Part shown: in pieces, positions 7,060 to 13,768 of the stretch | Layout of the letters: each line of letters opens with the position of its first letter | Position numbering within the stretch: the first letter of the stretch is position 1 | DNA from: Castellaniella sp044508625 | Lineage (GTDB): Bacteria > Pseudomonadota > Gammaproteobacteria > Burkholderiales > Burkholderiaceae_B | Direction: 5' to 3' | DNA: 31,743 bases | Assembly (NCBI GenBank): GCA_044508625.1 | Contig: JBIQHJ010000040.1 | Location: forward strand, 1 to 31,743 | Notes under the pieces: model-generated | The model's input: only the letters and a program-made list of their open reading frames with translations | Told to the model about the DNA's origin: nothing | Databases searched by the model: none | Made by a program: the position numbers and the translations under genes

Positions 7060-7656
7060 TCAATCCAGCTTCGAGATCTTGCTGCCTTGCAGGCCGATGC
7101 CGGCCATCAACCCCTTCTGGCCGAACACATAGGCATAGACATCATCATCCGAAGTCGTCGAGGATAGCTTGCGCGCCGCGCCCTGGTCGATCAGGACCAC
7201 ACTGGGGCCCGCCCCGATTTCCCAACCATTCCGGTCCTCCAGCACCCGCAGGGCACCGTCATTCATGAAGAACAAGGCATAACCGAACGCCTGCGCGCCC
7301 GCCTGCAGGCCATAGGACAAACCAGTCGAGACATAATGACCATCGGCTTTCCCATCGCGGAACAGCACCCCCTTGCCGCGCTCCCCGCCCACCACCAGGC
7401 CCACCTTCACGATCCGGGGAAACACCATCACCGCCGTCGAGCGCTCGCCCAGGAACCGCGCCTCGGGCTGATGCTCGTACAACTGCTCGAGCGCCGCACG
7501 CGCCTCCTGCTCCAGCTCGGCATCGGCAGCCGCCCAGGCGGCACGTGTCCAGACCACCAAAGCCAGCAGGGCCAGGCACAGCAGCAGTCCGTGCCGAATG
7601 GCGAATGGACGGACGGCCAGGCCGTGCGGAATGGCGCCCCGCGAAAGCGTCCCCAT
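7060..7656 (-). CDS. Secreted SYLF (YSC84-like) domain protein
   Basis: A 198-residue protein with an N-terminal hydrophobic segment at ~22-42 ending in RAAWA-A, which reads as a Sec signal peptide cleavage site, followed by a SYLF/Ysc84 domain. Family blocks visible are AVMVFPRIVKVGLVVGGERGKGVLF, STGLSYGLQAGAQAFGYALFFMN and the C-terminal AYVFGQKGLMAGIGLQGSKISKL. SYLF domains bind phosphoinositides in eukaryotes; bacterial versions are periplasmic or outer-membrane associated with no settled function. The ATG at 7656 is preceded by GGAGGAG. It is the last normal chromosomal gene before the island that starts near 7.7 kb. Confidence 0.85.
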   Translation of the reverse strand: MGTLSRGAIPHGLAVRPFAIRHGLLLCLALLALVVWTRAAWAAADAELEQEARAALEQLYEHQPEARFLGERSTAVMVFPRIVKVGLVVGGERGKGVLFRDGKADGHYVSTGLSYGLQAGAQAFGYALFFMNDGALRVLEDRNGWEIGAGPSVVLIDQGAARKLSSTTSDDDVYAYVFGQKGLMAGIGLQGSKISKLD

Positions 7657-7708
7657 GTCTCCTCCTCATTGTTGATGGCAAAGGCCTTCAGGATAGCAGG
7701 GTGGGGAC

Positions 7709-7813
7709 AAGCAGCGTCGTATCAAGCTCTCACTTGGCGGCAAGAGCCCCTTGGGATACCGCCAGCATCTCGGAATTGCAGCATAATCAGTCCAAGAAAT
7801 CGTCCGCACCCCC
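7709..7813 (+). mobile_element. Remnant of the right end of an IS3-family insertion sequence
   Basis: In one frame, 7709-7786 encodes KQRRIKLSLGGKSPLGYR then QHLGIAA and a stop. This is the usual C-terminus of IS3-family OrfB transposases (R-x-K-x-x-L-G-G-x-S-P-x-x-Y-R). It is preceded at once by an in-frame stop region, so only about 25 codons survive. The following ~27 bases, ending GTCCGCACCCCCA near 7813, look like an IS terminal inverted repeat. The rest of the element is gone. The assignment rests on recalled family similarity. Confidence 0.5.
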
Positions 7814-7844
7814 AATGGGTCAGTATTACACCGGCGCTAACAGG

Positions 7845-8129
7845 TTGGGCTCGCTGATCCCCGCGAACAAGACCTACATCCAGAAACGGCATGTCTACGA
7901 CGGGCAATGCAAGGCGGCGGGCCTGAGCAACATGCACGGGCTACGGCATCAATATGCGCAGATGCGGTATGAGGCGCTCACAGGGTGGAAGGCGCCTGCA
8001 GCGAGAGGACCTAGTAAGGTTCAGCTCAGTATCAGCCAGCGATTGAGTGAACGATACGCCCGACAGCAGGTTAGCCGTGAACTCGGGCATGAACGGCTGA
8101 AAGTGACGTTGATCTATCTGGGAACCTAG
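7845..8129 (+). pseudogene. C-terminal fragment of a tyrosine recombinase/integrase
   Basis: An open frame of about 94 codons carries the catalytic end of an integrase of the ICE/prophage 'integrase domain-containing' type: GSLIPANKTYIQKRHVYDG, then MHGLRHQYAQMRYEALTGW (the R-H box), and finally VSRELGHERLKVTLIYLG with the likely nucleophilic tyrosine just before the stop. A complete enzyme is 300 residues or more; the N-terminal arm and core-binding domains are missing. Upstream sequence is the IS3-like remnant, suggesting that IS insertion and later deletion removed the 5' part. No plausible start codon or ribosome-binding site. The stop is two bases from the convergent rhuM stop. Confidence 0.75.
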
Positions 8130-8131
8130 GC

Positions 8132-9175
8132 TTATCCTTCATCTCTGGTGTTCGGCTTACCGGTTGCCAGTTTTTTCACTGCTTTGTCGAAATCGCTTTC
8201 AAACAGGCGATCCTGCACAATTCTGTATTTCTCAAATTCGCTTTCCGCATGCGTCTGGGCAAGTTTTGCAGAAATCTTGCCGCTGTTCTGTAGCACTTCC
8301 CGTTCATCAAATTCGAGGAAGGCGTCCAGCCGCTTGGACCAGTCTTCCATGCTCATGGGAATCTTGCGGCGAGCACGATCCTCAGCAAGTTCCAGATAGG
8401 CGTTGACGATACGACCCAGTGAATCCAACTCGTCCTTGGTCAGGTAGTTCTTGGCCACGGCCACATCGGTTTTCAGGATCTTGCCTTCGGGCGCGCTCGC
8501 CCAGGAAGTCAGCCCCATATGTGGCTTGCTGCTATCGGCCCGCTTGCGGATCAACTCTGCAGCGGTATGGCCGTGGATGGCGTAATGCAGTTTGTTCTGT
8601 ACTTTGGCGAAGAAGGCCTTGGTGGTCGGTGCGTCCTTGTTGTAGTCCACACTGGTGGCGTAGATGTCGGTGATCTTCTGGTAGAAGCGTCGCTCACTGA
8701 GGCGAATCTCGCGGATTTCCGCCAGCAGCCGCTCGAAGTAATCCTCGCCCAGGAAGCTGCCGTTTTCCATGCGCTGACGATCCAACACATAGCCCTTGAT
8801 GGCGAACTCGCGCAGGATGCCGGTCGCCCACTGGCGGAACTGCGTTGCGCGTAGGGAATTGACCCGGTAGCCGACAGAAATGATGGCGTCGAGGTTGTAG
8901 AAGTCCACCGCCCGGGACACCTCCCGCTGGCCCTCCTGCTGAACTATCCGGAATTTCCGGATAGTTGCCTCAGGCGTGAGCTCATGACTGGCAAAGATGT
9001 TCTTCAAGTGCTCGCTGACGGTGCGCACATCCACCCCGAACAGTTCAGCCATCAGCTTCTGCGACAGCCACAGGGTCTCGTCCTCATATCGAGCCTCGAT
9101 GCTATGTTCGCCAGCCTGCCCGGTGAAGATCAGAAACTCGGCTGTGCTGTTGCGGATCAGTTTTTTGCCATTCAT
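8132..9175 (-). CDS. RhuM family protein
   Basis: A 347-residue full-length member of the 'virulence RhuM' family, named from a Salmonella pathogenicity-island gene and common in defence and genomic islands, often beside restriction genes. Characteristic blocks are ETLWLSQKLMAELFGVDVR (helix-turn-helix-like, ~33-51), VDFYNLDAIISVGYRVNS (~90-107), ATQFRQWATGILREF, and a C-terminal region LTKDELDSLGRIVNAYLE. The biochemical function of the family is unknown; a KilA-N/Bro-like DNA-binding role of the N-terminal half is a reasonable inference. It starts 21 bases after the Mrr-like gene, in the same direction, so both are probably on one mRNA. Its GC content is visibly lower than that of the flanking core genes. 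Confidence 0.88.
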   Translation of the reverse strand: MNGKKLIRNSTAEFLIFTGQAGEHSIEARYEDETLWLSQKLMAELFGVDVRTVSEHLKNIFASHELTPEATIRKFRIVQQEGQREVSRAVDFYNLDAIISVGYRVNSLRATQFRQWATGILREFAIKGYVLDRQRMENGSFLGEDYFERLLAEIREIRLSERRFYQKITDIYATSVDYNKDAPTTKAFFAKVQNKLHYAIHGHTAAELIRKRADSSKPHMGLTSWASAPEGKILKTDVAVAKNYLTKDELDSLGRIVNAYLELAEDRARRKIPMSMEDWSKRLDAFLEFDEREVLQNSGKISAKLAQTHAESEFEKYRIVQDRLFESDFDKAVKKLATGKPNTRDEG

Positions 9176-9196
9176 ACCAAGCCCCCTATGCAGCCA

Positions 9197-10102
9197 TCAC
9201 TTCGACCAAGCGTTCGACAGTGATTCAGCCTGCTTCAGCACCAATTCGATCGCGGCATCCTTGCTGAAGCCACCGGTGCTGACATACAGCCCACGATCAT
9301 CCTTGTGACGGCCACCAAGGAAGCTGCGGATTTCCTGACTGTCCATCTGCCCTTTGCGGTGCTTGACCTCTACGACGATGCGCGGATGTTCGAAGCCGAA
9401 GCCGTCCGGCGAGGCCACGATGTCCTTCCCACGGTCGGAGCCAGGCGGCGAAACCTGGGTCTTGTAGCCCATGGCGCGCAGAATGCCGGCGACCATTTGC
9501 TGCATATCGTCCCAGTCGAGTTCGTTGACCCGATCCTTGATGCGCTCCAGCGCCTGGGACTCGATGTCGGCCAGTGGATCGGCGATGACTTCCTCGGCTT
9601 CATCTTCCACGACTGGAGCCGGTTTACCCTTCAGCGCCGCCAGCACTTCGCCTGCTGCGCTGGACGAAACCTCGAAGATGGTCAGGGTCGAACCCAGGCT
9701 GTTCTTTGTACTGGTGCCCAAGCTGTCGCGTGGCAGCTCCTGCGTTTGCCACTGCACCTTGCGCGCCAGCGGCATGCCTTGCTCGGCCCACTCCGGGTGG
9801 TGCTCAGCCGGACCGATGATCTTGCCGATCGAGTACAAGCGGTTGGCCGGCGAATAGGTGATGACCCAATCGCCCTCCTGAATGTCGTTGACGAAGCGCC
9901 AGACCTGGGATGCGCCCGACACCACTGTCCCTTGTTTTGCCTGTGGCTCGGCGGACTGGTACAGAGCGATCAATTGTTTGCGTTCCACCCCAGGTCTGGC
10001 ATGAGCAGCGAACTGGTTCCAGCCCACCGCAGCCACGCCGCGCTCTCGAAAGGCGTCATACAAGCTGCCGCCTTCGCCGCGCACCATCCACATCCGTGCC
10101 AT
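9197..10102 (-). CDS. Mrr-like (type IV) restriction endonuclease with N-terminal PUA/EVE-like domain
   Basis: A 301-residue protein. The C-terminal Mrr catalytic domain (~190-300) has the PD-(D/E)xK pattern: GSDRGKDI (Asp227), IVVEVKHRK (Glu245, Lys247) and the downstream DSQEIRSFLGG glutamine. The N-terminal ~145 residues (WMVRGEGGSLYDAFRERG, GDWVITYSPANRLYSIGKI) resemble the beta-barrel PUA/EVE-like modules fused to several modification-dependent nucleases. An acidic linker (VVEDEAEEVIADP) joins them. Mrr-type enzymes cut methylated or otherwise modified foreign DNA. I chose the ATG at 10102 because it has AGAGAGG seven bases upstream; TTG/ATG codons at 10132/10129 overlapping the HTH gene are alternatives. 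No methyltransferase gene is nearby, which fits a type IV role. Confidence 0.82.
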   Translation of the reverse strand: MARMWMVRGEGGSLYDAFRERGVAAVGWNQFAAHARPGVERKQLIALYQSAEPQAKQGTVVSGASQVWRFVNDIQEGDWVITYSPANRLYSIGKIIGPAEHHPEWAEQGMPLARKVQWQTQELPRDSLGTSTKNSLGSTLTIFEVSSSAAGEVLAALKGKPAPVVEDEAEEVIADPLADIESQALERIKDRVNELDWDDMQQMVAGILRAMGYKTQVSPPGSDRGKDIVASPDGFGFEHPRIVVEVKHRKGQMDSQEIRSFLGGRHKDDRGLYVSTGGFSKDAAIELVLKQAESLSNAWSK

Positions 10103-10128
10103 TGCATACCCTCTCTTATTCGTAGCCA

Positions 10129-10446
10129 TCAATCCAGCACCACCAGAAACTCAGTCGCCAGCGCAGTCGGCTGAACATCCCGAACATTGCGCTGCAGCGA
10201 TACCAGGCCGTAATCGGCCATCATTCTCAGAGTGCGCGACAAGTTCGGCACCTTGCGGCCGCTGAGTTCGGCCAGTTCGGTCAGGGACTTGGGTTGTTTG
10301 TCATGGATCAGGCGCAGCAGGCGGCGGTTGTCGTCCGACAGCACCGCTGCCAGCGATGCCAAGGATGGAAACCAAATACTGGGAATCTCGGTTCCCCGCG
10401 GGGCCGAGCTACCCGGCCGGCGGATCCCTATGAGGCAGCGCTTCAT
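10129..10446 (-). CDS. Winged-helix DNA-binding protein (HVO_A0114 / TumA-like family)
   Basis: A 105-residue small regulator. After the family-typical start MKRCLIGI comes IWFPSLASLAAVLSDDNRRLL and a winged helix: SLTELAELSGRKVPNLSRTLRMMADYGLV. This combination marks the HVO_A0114/TumA-like group, some of which are antitoxins and autorepressors of two-gene toxin modules. The linker between the N-terminal strand and the IWF block is short compared with what I remember of relatives. ATG at 10444-10446 has AGGA nine bases upstream. A strong inverted repeat lies directly upstream. It is the first gene of a three-gene leftward unit with the Mrr-like and RhuM genes, so it probably controls them. 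Confidence 0.72.
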   Translation of the reverse strand: MKRCLIGIRRPGSSAPRGTEIPSIWFPSLASLAAVLSDDNRRLLRLIHDKQPKSLTELAELSGRKVPNLSRTLRMMADYGLVSLQRNVRDVQPTALATEFLVVLD

Positions 10447-10465
10447 GGTGGCGAATCCTGTGACA

Positions 10466-10489
10466 CGTTGATTTGCAATCATATCAACG
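10466..10489. promoter_or_regulatory. Inverted repeat CGTTGAT-N10-ATCAACG upstream of the HTH gene, probable operator
   Basis: Perfect seven-base arms at 10466-10472 and 10483-10489 spaced about one helical turn apart centre to centre, 20-43 bases upstream of the HTH start codon. The geometry suits a dimeric winged-helix autorepressor. The remaining sequence up to mnmE (10490-10677) contains no gene I recognise. Confidence 0.5.
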
Positions 10490-10677
10490 CCTGATAATCA
10501 TCGTCCCCAACAGCGCCTGTTGCAACCCGCCAGCATCGTCATTTCGTCGGCGACTTCGAAACCATCCTCTCTCGCCGTTCACTCTGTGCCAGCAACCGGC
10601 CCGGCACCGCAGGATGCACCTTTGTAGCGTCGGTCAGCGTCATCTCCTGCTGCCGCAGACGCTCCATGGACCCAACA

Positions 10678-10695
10678 TCACTTCCCAATACAAAA
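10678..10695 (-). other. mnmE 3' end resembling the attB core used by SGI1-type elements
   Basis: The last 18 bases of mnmE, encoding FCIGK and the stop, read TTTTGTATTGGGAAGTGA. From memory the SGI1 attachment core at the 3' end of Salmonella mnmE (trmE) differs at only two positions. Codons here end in T or A far more than in the rest of the gene. No second copy of the core was seen at the left end of the island. Confidence 0.45.
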
Positions 10696-12117
10696 ACTGG
10701 AAAAAATCTCCCCCAACAGATCATCGCTCGTGAACTGTCCCGTGATCCCGCACAGGGCCTCGTGCGCCAGGCGCAGTTCCTCGGCGAACAGGTCCAGGAC
10801 CTGGTCGCTCTGGGCGGCGTGGGCGGCGGCGGCCGATAAGTGTCCGCGCGCGGCCTCCAGGGCGTGGACGTGGCGCTCGCGCGCGAGCCAGGGGGATTCC
10901 GACCCCGGGGTCCAGCCGGCGATCGCGAGCAGGCGCGCCCGCAGGGCGTCCAGGCCTTCGCCGGTATGCGCTGACACGAGCAGCGCTCCCGCCAGGTCCG
11001 GGCGTATGCCCGCCCCTGCGGGTGCCGCGCCCGATCCGGCAGGCACGGCGGGAGCCGACGCCGTCCCCATGAATGCCGCGCGTCCCGCTTCGTCCAGCAG
11101 GTCGGCCTTGTTGCACACCACCAGCACCGGCGCGGCCGGCGGCAGGCGGCGGGTGATGTCGGCGTCCAGGGGATCGCCGGGGCTGCGGGCATCCTGGAGG
11201 TGCAGGATGACGTCGGCGCGCGCGATCTCGGTCCAGCTCCGTTCGATGCCGATGCGCTCGACGGTGTCGTCGGTGTCGCGCAGGCCTGCCGTATCGACAA
11301 TGTGTAGTGGAACGCCTTCGATGTGGATCTGTTGCGCGACCCTGTCGCGGGTGGTGCCGGCGATGGGGGTGACGATGGCGACTTCGTCGCCGGCGAGGGC
11401 GTTGAGGAGGCTGGACTTGCCGACGTTGGGCTGGCCGGCCAGGACGACGTGCAGGCCTTCGCGCAGGACGAGGCCCTGGCGCGCGGTGCGCAGCACCCGG
11501 TCGAGGGCGCGGGCCACGTCGTCCAGGCGCTGCGCCGCCTGGTATTTCTCGAGGAAGTCGATCTCCTCCTCGGGGAAGTCCAGGGTGGCTTCGACCAGCA
11601 TGCGCAGGTTCACGATGCGCTCGGCCAGGGCGTCGATCTCGGTGGAAAAGGCGCCCGACAGGGAGGCCATGGCGCTGCGCGCCGCGGCCGTCGAGCTGGC
11701 CTCGATGAGGTCGGCGACGGCCTCGGCCTGGGCGAGGTCCAGGCGATCGTTCAGGAAGGCGCGCTGGGTGAATTCGCCCGGCTGCGCGAGGCGCAGTCCG
11801 AGGGCCGCGCCGCGCGCCAGGCAGTCCTCGAGGACGCGGCGCAGCACGGCGGGCCCGCCGTGGCCTTGCAGTTCGAGCACGTCCTCGCCGGTGTAGGAAT
11901 GGGGGCCGGGAAAGTAGAGGACGATGCCTTCGTCCATGAGCTCGCCCGAGGCGCTGCGGAACGGCAGGTAATGGGCGTGGCGCGGCCGCAGGACCTGGCC
12001 GAACAGGCTTTGCGCGTAGCCGGCGAGGCTCGGGCCGGAAATCCGCAGCACGCCGATGCCGCCCCTGCCGGGGGCGGTGGCGATGGCGATGATGGGGTCC
12101 GAGGAATGGTCGGCCAT
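10678..12117 (-). CDS. mnmE: tRNA modification GTPase MnmE
   Basis: A 479-residue MnmE. With MnmG it installs the carboxymethylaminomethyl group at wobble uridine 34 of certain tRNAs. Domains: N-terminal tetrahydrofolate-binding domain (~1-120, starting DPIIAIATAPGRGGIG), helical domain, and an inserted G domain with G1 GQPNVGKSS (228-236), G3 DTAG (275-278) and G4 NKAD (336-339); the invariant C-terminal CIGK is at 476-479. The start at 12117 is set by family alignment; the frame remains open upstream to 12210. An Ala/Gly/Pro-rich stretch at ~350-375 between G4 and G5 looks like an insertion relative to the ~454-residue E. coli protein. The final ten codons are AT-rich, unlike the body of the gene. 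Confidence 0.96.
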   Translation of the reverse strand: MADHSSDPIIAIATAPGRGGIGVLRISGPSLAGYAQSLFGQVLRPRHAHYLPFRSASGELMDEGIVLYFPGPHSYTGEDVLELQGHGGPAVLRRVLEDCLARGAALGLRLAQPGEFTQRAFLNDRLDLAQAEAVADLIEASSTAAARSAMASLSGAFSTEIDALAERIVNLRMLVEATLDFPEEEIDFLEKYQAAQRLDDVARALDRVLRTARQGLVLREGLHVVLAGQPNVGKSSLLNALAGDEVAIVTPIAGTTRDRVAQQIHIEGVPLHIVDTAGLRDTDDTVERIGIERSWTEIARADVILHLQDARSPGDPLDADITRRLPPAAPVLVVCNKADLLDEAGRAAFMGTASAPAVPAGSGAAPAGAGIRPDLAGALLVSAHTGEGLDALRARLLAIAGWTPGSESPWLARERHVHALEAARGHLSAAAAHAAQSDQVLDLFAEELRLAHEALCGITGQFTSDDLLGEIFSSFCIGK

Positions 12118-12206
12118 GGCTGCGGGTAAGAGGGTCTCGGCGCCCGCCGCGGGCGGATGGGCGGCGTCAAGCGCCAGTGTACCCGGCCGCCCTCCGCCGG
12201 ATCCCC

Positions 12207-13676
12207 TCAAACCTGCAGGCAGAGGTATTTCACCTCGAGATATTCGTCGATCCCGTAATGCGAGCCCTCGCGGCCCAGGCCGGATTGCTTGATGCCGCCG
12301 AAGGGAGCCACCTCGTTCGAGATCATGCCGGTGTTCAGCCCGACCATGCCGTATTCCAGGGCCTCGCCCACGCGCCAGGCGCGGGCAATGTCGCGGGTGT
12401 ACAGATAGGCGGCCAGCCCGTATTCCGTGTCGTTGGCCTGGGCGATGGCCTGCTCCTCGGTCTCGAAGCGGAACACCGGCGCCACCGGGGCGAAGATCTC
12501 CTCGTGTGCCACCCGCATGTCGAGGCTGAGATCGCCGAGGATGGTGGGCTGGAAGAACGTGCCGCCCAGGGCGTGCGGCGCACCGCCGATCACGACGCGG
12601 GCCCCGTGCGTCCGGGCATCCTCGATGAGTTCCAGGGCATGGTCCAGCGCCGCGCGATTGATGAGCGGCCCCTGCTGCACGCCTTCCTCGGTGCCGTCGC
12701 CCACTTTGAGGTCGGCGACCTTGGCGCGCAGTTTTTCGATGAAGGCGTCATAGACGCCGGCCTGCACCAGCAGGCGGTTGGCGCAGACGCAGGTCTGGCC
12801 GCTGTTGCGGTATTTCGAGGCCATGGCGCCCTCGACTGCGGCATCCAGGTCGGCGTCGTCGAACACGATGAACGGCGCGTTGCCACCGAGCTCCAGCGAC
12901 AGGCGCTTGATCGTCGGCGCCGATTGCGCCATCAGCAGGCGGCCCACCTCGGTCGAGCCGGTGAAGGACAGCTTGCGCACGTCCGGGCTGGCCGTGAGGA
13001 CGCCGCCGATCTCGCGCGGATCGCCGGTCACCACCTGGAGGACGCCCGCCGGAATGCCCGCGCGCTCGGCCAGCACCGCCAGCGCCAGCGCCGTCAGCGG
13101 CGTGTCCTCGGCGGGCTTGACGATCATGGCGCAGCCCGCCGCCAGCGCCGGCGCGGCCTTGCGGGTGATCATGGCCGCCGGGAAATTCCACGGAGTGATG
13201 GCCGCGCACACGCCGACCGGCTGCTTGATGGTGATCAGGCGCTTGTCCGCCGCCGGCGCGGGGATGACGTCCCCGTAGGTGCGCTTGCCCTCCTCGGCGA
13301 ACCACTCGATGAACGAGGCCGCGTACTTGACCTCGCCGCGCGATTCGGCCAGGGGCTTGCCCTGCTCGAGCGTCATCAGGCGGGCGATGTCCTCGGCGTT
13401 TTCCAGGATCAGGTCGTTCCAGGCCCGCAGCAGGCGGGCGCGATCCGCGGCGGTGCGGGCGGCCCATTGCTTCTGCGCGGCCACCGCGCCGGCGATGGAC
13501 TGGCGGATCTCGTCGGCGGAAAGCTTGGCCACCTGGGCGATCTGCGCCCCCGTCGCCGGATTGAGGACGGGAAAGCTCTCGCCCGAGGAGGCCTTGCGCC
13601 AGCCTTGGGCGAGATAGGCGGTTTCGCGCAGCAAGGCCGCATCCTCGAGGCCAAGTCCGCTTCGATCGTTCGACAT
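12207..13676 (-). CDS. gabD: NAD(P)-dependent succinate-semialdehyde dehydrogenase-type aldehyde dehydrogenase
   Basis: A 489-residue aldehyde dehydrogenase closest in style to GabD. Catalytic residues: Asn164 in TPWNFP, Glu262 in LELGGNAP and nucleophile Cys296 in SGQTCVCANR; the GSTEVG nucleotide-binding loop and the C-terminal PFGGIKQSGLGREG block are present. The usual reaction is succinate semialdehyde to succinate, but related enzymes oxidise other semialdehydes such as glutarate semialdehyde, and here the context is a catabolic cluster. The start at 13676 is preferred because GGAG lies six bases upstream; an ATG at 13688 adds four residues. The neighbouring amidase gene lies 92 bases upstream in the same direction. 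Confidence 0.9.
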   Translation of the reverse strand: MSNDRSGLGLEDAALLRETAYLAQGWRKASSGESFPVLNPATGAQIAQVAKLSADEIRQSIAGAVAAQKQWAARTAADRARLLRAWNDLILENAEDIARLMTLEQGKPLAESRGEVKYAASFIEWFAEEGKRTYGDVIPAPAADKRLITIKQPVGVCAAITPWNFPAAMITRKAAPALAAGCAMIVKPAEDTPLTALALAVLAERAGIPAGVLQVVTGDPREIGGVLTASPDVRKLSFTGSTEVGRLLMAQSAPTIKRLSLELGGNAPFIVFDDADLDAAVEGAMASKYRNSGQTCVCANRLLVQAGVYDAFIEKLRAKVADLKVGDGTEEGVQQGPLINRAALDHALELIEDARTHGARVVIGGAPHALGGTFFQPTILGDLSLDMRVAHEEIFAPVAPVFRFETEEQAIAQANDTEYGLAAYLYTRDIARAWRVGEALEYGMVGLNTGMISNEVAPFGGIKQSGLGREGSHYGIDEYLEVKYLCLQV

Positions 13677-13685
13677 ACTGAACTC

Positions 13686-13703
13686 CATTCTTTATTTTGA
13701 ATG
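13686..13703. promoter_or_regulatory. Inverted repeat CATTC-N8-GAATG upstream of gabD-like gene
   Basis: Five-base perfect arms flanking an AT-rich centre (TTTATTTT) inside the 92-base amidase-gabD gap. It overlaps the likely start region of the dehydrogenase and is one of three AT-rich inverted repeats in the catabolic cluster. Possible operator. Confidence 0.3.
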
Positions 13704-13768
13704 ATCCATCCTATAGAGGAGCGCCAGCCCGTGTCAACGCCGCGAAATCCGGAAACCCGATGAATCCC

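Noticed and set aside
7657..7850. Second copy of the mnmE 3'-end core as attL at the left island edge
   Set aside because: I looked for CTTCCCAATAC or its complement near the IS/integrase remnants and found none; the left junction may have been deleted.
10539..10665. Short leftward frame (MERLRQQEMTLTDATK...) between the HTH gene and mnmE
   Set aside because: About 42 codons, no ribosome-binding site, no family recognised; may be decayed island sequence.
12118..12210. N-terminal extension of MnmE
   Set aside because: The frame is open but the 31 added residues are Gly/Pro/Ala-rich and the conserved domain begins right after the ATG at 12117.
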